Below are positions 46,720 to 49,595 of a stretch of DNA of 49,595 nucleotides, in pieces. Within the stretch, counting starts at the first letter, position 1; each line of letters starts with the position of its first letter. Made by a program: the position numbers and the translations under genes. The stretch is taken from the NCBI RefSeq assembly GCF_902825145.1, contig NZ_CADEAD010000007.1, forward strand, positions 1 to 49,595, in the 5' to 3' direction. The notes beneath the pieces were generated by a model. The model worked only from the letters and a program-made list of their open reading frames with translations, searched no databases and had not been told where the DNA came from. The DNA comes from Bartonella phoceensis (GTDB lineage: Bacteria; Pseudomonadota; Alphaproteobacteria; Rhizobiales; Rhizobiaceae).

Positions 46720-49595
46720 TTAAAATTGGTAGCGTATACCTCCTGAAAAACTTGCTCCAGATATACCAGTTTTTTGAAGCTTTTGTTGATAAGTGACATC
46801 ACCATGAAGCGAGACATTTTGAGACATTTGTGCACTGATACCAAGTCCACCTTCAAGCAAAGAGCCCATAGGATCAGTTTGATAATCTTTTCCAATATGG
46901 ATTGCTTGATCATCACCAAAAGTCTTGATCACATTCACTTTTCCGTAGAAGGAAACAGCACGCCTATTTTCAGCAGTGACAACAGTTTTGTTCAAACGTC
47001 CTCCAAAACGGATCAACCATTGATGAGGATTATTCATATCAATAGTCAGATTATCAGCATCTGAAATGGTATCAAACATCAAATGTTGATAGGCAATTTG
47101 CGCTTGAGGTTCAAATGTTACACTTGCAATACCGGTGGCAAATTGTTTACCAACAGTTGTGGAGATGTTTAACATCTTTGCATTTTTCAATTTTGCAGTT
47201 TTTCCAATGATGGCATTGCTGATATCTCCTTTTAGGATGCCATAGGATACAAGGGGATCAAGATAGAAACCATTGTCATGCTGTATACTGGCATAGGCTG
47301 TGAGTGACCATTTATCCACGGTGGTTTTCGCTGCATCTTGCATATTCTTTGGAGTAAAAGAAAGTTGCCCGTAGGTTCCTACAAGACCGAAATGTGTTAT
47401 GGTATTTTGCCCTTTCAGTGCAGCAAAGTTCATCCCCCCTTGGAGAGCTGCATAGCGAAGATGAGCACCGCTATAACCATATTTAAGGGGAGCACTTTCA
47501 GAAGATAATGTTCTTGTTCCTCCGTAGGTGTTTAAGAAGAAGCTGTTCTGTTGTTCTTGTTGTTTTCCTAAGACAGATGTTCTCATATTGACTAACAGTG
47601 CATTTTGCTGAACCATATCAGTCAATCCAGCATAGAAGAGAGCATTTGGCATGAGTAAATAATTTGCTGCTTGTGGAACAAGTGCTTCTACTTTTGATTC
47701 AGGGTCAAGGAAAATCTTGTGTAAACGAAAATCCCAGAAATTTTCGTTTTTCTCATCAAATAAGCTTTGCTCAACATTGGCTTGATCGTAGCTTGATTCA
47801 GGTCCGTAGCCCGTCAGCGTATATTTATAAGGCAAACCATTTATTGTTGTATAGCCATGCGTTAATTTGAAAGAGTTTTCATCGGCATGCCCAGAAACTT
47901 GGATCAGTGAAAACCCGCCTACGTTCGAAGGACCGGAAGCATTGAGTACACTATTTTTATCTCCTGCATCGCTTTTGATATAAACTGTTGTGGAGCCTTT
48001 GACATCACCATGAATGATAAGACGGTCAGTTTTTTGATCGGCTACTGGTGTACCATCACTCCATGCAGTATTAAAGTAAATTTCTGCATTCCCAGAGGCA
48101 TTATAAACTGCCTTAGTGTCTGGTTTTCCAGAACCTATATGCAATGTGTGGTAATGACCTTCTGTTGGTTCTGCAAAAACAAGAGAGCTGTCATTGATAT
48201 TAAGCACAGAAATATCAGAGCGTGATCTTTGCGCAATATCAAGTAAGTTACCATCAGCATCTTTTTCTTTTGTACTGGTTTTCAAAATCCATTTCGTGCC
48301 GTTTTTCAGGTCAAAGAGTACGTTTTTCTGTTGTGCAATATTTGCTCTGCCTTCTAATACGGAGTCATTAGCATTTAGTGTAAAAGTGAAATTATTTTCT
48401 TCAGTTGAACCCTTTGTTGCTAATAAAACATCAGCATGGATTTCTGATTTTTTGCTAAGATTGACAGTGTTGGTTGATCCATCTGCGTCAATTCCGATAC
48501 CGTTTTCAACGTAAAACTTTGAATTGGTTAAATTGATTTCTGAAGTTGTATTTTTCTCAGAGTTTTTAAATTTTATACCACTTTCTTCTGCTGTTGCAGA
48601 AATATTTTTCACATTAATTTGTCCACCGTTTTCTGCAAACAATGCTGCTGTTTTCCCAGTTACCATTCCTTCTGCCATTGTGATTTTTGTTTCTGAACCA
48701 TTTGCATGGAGCCCATCACCATCAGATGATGCGATTCGTGCATTGTTGGCTAAAGTGATAGTAGCACCGTCTTGAGCAGATATTGTTGTATTTTTTGCTT
48801 CAAATGATCCTCCAGAGATCGTTATTGTAGAGTGATCATTTGCAACTACGCCATTGTTTGCTTGAGAAATGTGTACATCTTTTAAAGCGACTGTACTTTT
48901 TTTCTCTGCCATTATTCCAAAATCCATTGGTACATCGTCTTTACCACTCGATATTATTACCGTATCCAGTGTATTTTGATCGCTCTTACTGCTAGAGAAG
49001 ATAGCACCAGCTTTTGAAGCGGTAATGGTTCCTCTCTTCATATTGATTACACCATCGTTTATTGCATGGAGTCCATCACCATCAGATGATGCGATTCGTG
49101 CATTGTTGGCTAAAGTGATAGTAGCACCGTCTTGAGCAGATATTGTTGTATTTTTTGCTTCAAATGTTCCTCCAGAGATTGTTATCGTAGAGTGATCCTT
49201 TCCAACTATGGCATCTTTTGCTTGAGAAACGTGTATATTTTCTAAAACGACATCACTTTTTAGGTTTGCAAATACTCCAGCATTCAGTAGCGCATCTTTT
49301 TTACTGCTCGATATTCCGACACCTTCTAATTTGTTTTTGTTGTTCTTACTGTTTTCGAAGATAGCACCGGTATCGAAAGCGGTAATGGTTCCGCCTTTCA
49401 TATTGATTGTACCACCATTTTGTGCATGGAGCCCACTGTCCTTAGATGATGTGATTTGCACATCGTCTGTTAAAGTGATGGTACTGTCTCCTTGAGCAGA
49501 GATCGTTTCCCCTATGGATTCGAATTTCCCTCCAGAGATTGTCATTTGAGAGTGATCATTTGCAACTACGGCATTGTTTGCTTGAGCGACGTTTA
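46720..49595 (-). CDS. Autotransporter (type Va), partial: 3' part only
   Basis: Secreted or surface adhesin-like protein; the frame is open to the right edge, so the start and signal peptide lie outside the window. About 957 codons are visible. From the edge inward: passenger repeats of 120 residues (ISGG.FEAKNTTISAQDGATI, SSDGDGLHA, QANNGVVANDHST) of a beta-helix type; a non-repeated passenger part (FTFTLNANDSVLEGRAN, LNINDSSLVFAEPTEGHYHT); a linker (GLPYKYTLTGYGPESSYDQA); and a C-terminal autotransporter barrel of about 300 residues from LMPNALFYAGL to SGGIRYQF with the terminal Phe. It resembles the inducible autotransporters known in Bartonella. A decayed paralogue lies downstream. Confidence 0.92.
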   Translation of the reverse strand, partial: NVAQANNAVVANDHSQMTISGGKFESIGETISAQGDSTITLTDDVQITSSKDSGLHAQNGGTINMKGGTITAFDTGAIFENSKNNKNKLEGVGISSSKKDALLNAGVFANLKSDVVLENIHVSQAKDAIVGKDHSTITISGGTFEAKNTTISAQDGATITLANNARIASSDGDGLHAINDGVINMKRGTITASKAGAIFSSSKSDQNTLDTVIISSGKDDVPMDFGIMAEKKSTVALKDVHISQANNGVVANDHSTITISGGSFEAKNTTISAQDGATITLANNARIASSDGDGLHANGSETKITMAEGMVTGKTAALFAENGGQINVKNISATAEESGIKFKNSEKNTTSEINLTNSKFYVENGIGIDADGSTNTVNLSKKSEIHADVLLATKGSTEENNFTFTLNANDSVLEGRANIAQQKNVLFDLKNGTKWILKTSTKEKDADGNLLDIAQRSRSDISVLNINDSSLVFAEPTEGHYHTLHIGSGKPDTKAVYNASGNAEIYFNTAWSDGTPVADQKTDRLIIHGDVKGSTTVYIKSDAGDKNSVLNASGPSNVGGFSLIQVSGHADENSFKLTHGYTTINGLPYKYTLTGYGPESSYDQANVEQSLFDEKNENFWDFRLHKIFLDPESKVEALVPQAANYLLMPNALFYAGLTDMVQQNALLVNMRTSVLGKQQEQQNSFFLNTYGGTRTLSSESAPLKYGYSGAHLRYAALQGGMNFAALKGQNTITHFGLVGTYGQLSFTPKNMQDAAKTTVDKWSLTAYASIQHDNGFYLDPLVSYGILKGDISNAIIGKTAKLKNAKMLNISTTVGKQFATGIASVTFEPQAQIAYQHLMFDTISDADNLTIDMNNPHQWLIRFGGRLNKTVVTAENRRAVSFYGKVNVIKTFGDDQAIHIGKDYQTDPMGSLLEGGLGISAQMSQNVSLHGDVTYQQKLQKTGISGASFSGGIRYQF
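48661..49595 (-). repeat. 360-bp tandem repeats in the autotransporter passenger
   Basis: Successive copies align without gaps at an offset of exactly 360 bases (120 codons): 48721, 49081 and 49441 begin the same block. Bases 48713-48806 and 49073-49166 are identical over 94 positions; the third copy near 49433 is more diverged. At least two and a half copies are visible and the array continues past the right edge. Confidence 0.9.

Noticed and set aside
48661..49595. Repeat array as a CRISPR
   Set aside because: The repeats are 360 bp long, contiguous and in frame with an autotransporter passenger; there are no spacers.

Overview
The window looks like a piece of a Bartonella chromosome (Alphaproteobacteria, Hyphomicrobiales). 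The grounds are low G+C, long AT-rich gene-poor gaps full of gene remains, an Omp43/Omp2b-type porin, an autotransporter with a decayed tandem paralogue, expanded DppA-type binding proteins, and typical alphaproteobacterial gene neighbourhoods (rpmH-rnpA-yidC-engB; TauE-family permease with a TIGR02186-like protein; etfB-etfA-ETF:quinone oxidoreductase). The species cannot be fixed from the sequence alone.

Layout. 1-6.6 kb: an MFS drug-efflux-type transporter, a decayed gene, an unusual fusion of an isocitrate/isopropylmalate-dehydrogenase-like domain with a CinA-type domain, and an N-acetylmuramoyl-L-alanine amidase. 7.5-11.4 kb: a porin on the minus strand, then tRNA-Ser(GCT) and tRNA-Leu(CAG) separated by about 2.1 kb with no convincing gene. 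11.4-17.4 kb, all minus: gpmA, dapB, a glutathione S-transferase-like gene, then engB-yidC-rnpA-rpmH read from right to left. 18-22.4 kb, plus: Mrp/ApbC ATPase, rsmI, a YraN-family gene, a small membrane protein and a ProC-like reductase. 23.3-26.8 kb, minus: the electron-transfer flavoprotein operon. Inside it an old 159-bp tandem duplication has made a 51-codon open chimera of the ETF-QO start and the etfA end. 27.4-30.6 kb: a hypothetical coiled-coil/membrane protein, a TauE/SafE permease with its TIGR02186-type partner, and two small genes.

30.9-44.3 kb is a peptide (possibly heme/dipeptide) ABC transporter locus shaped by duplication. A decayed 5' fragment of xseA precedes dppA copy 1. 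A decayed 3' fragment of dppA precedes the intact xseA and tag. After 1.3 kb of gap come dppA copies 2 and 3, followed by the overlapping permease and ATPase genes dppB-dppC-dppD-dppF. Three periplasmic binding proteins therefore probably feed one permease.

44.9-49.6 kb, minus: a frameshifted autotransporter pseudogene, and the C-terminal part of an intact paralogue whose passenger is built of 120-residue (exactly 360-bp) repeats and which runs off the right edge.

No CRISPR array, prophage module, transposase or rRNA was seen. The most notable points are the IPMDH/CinA fusion with altered catalytic residues, the in-operon chimeric ORF of the etf locus, the duplication scars around xseA and dppA, and the near-identical passenger repeats of the autotransporter.
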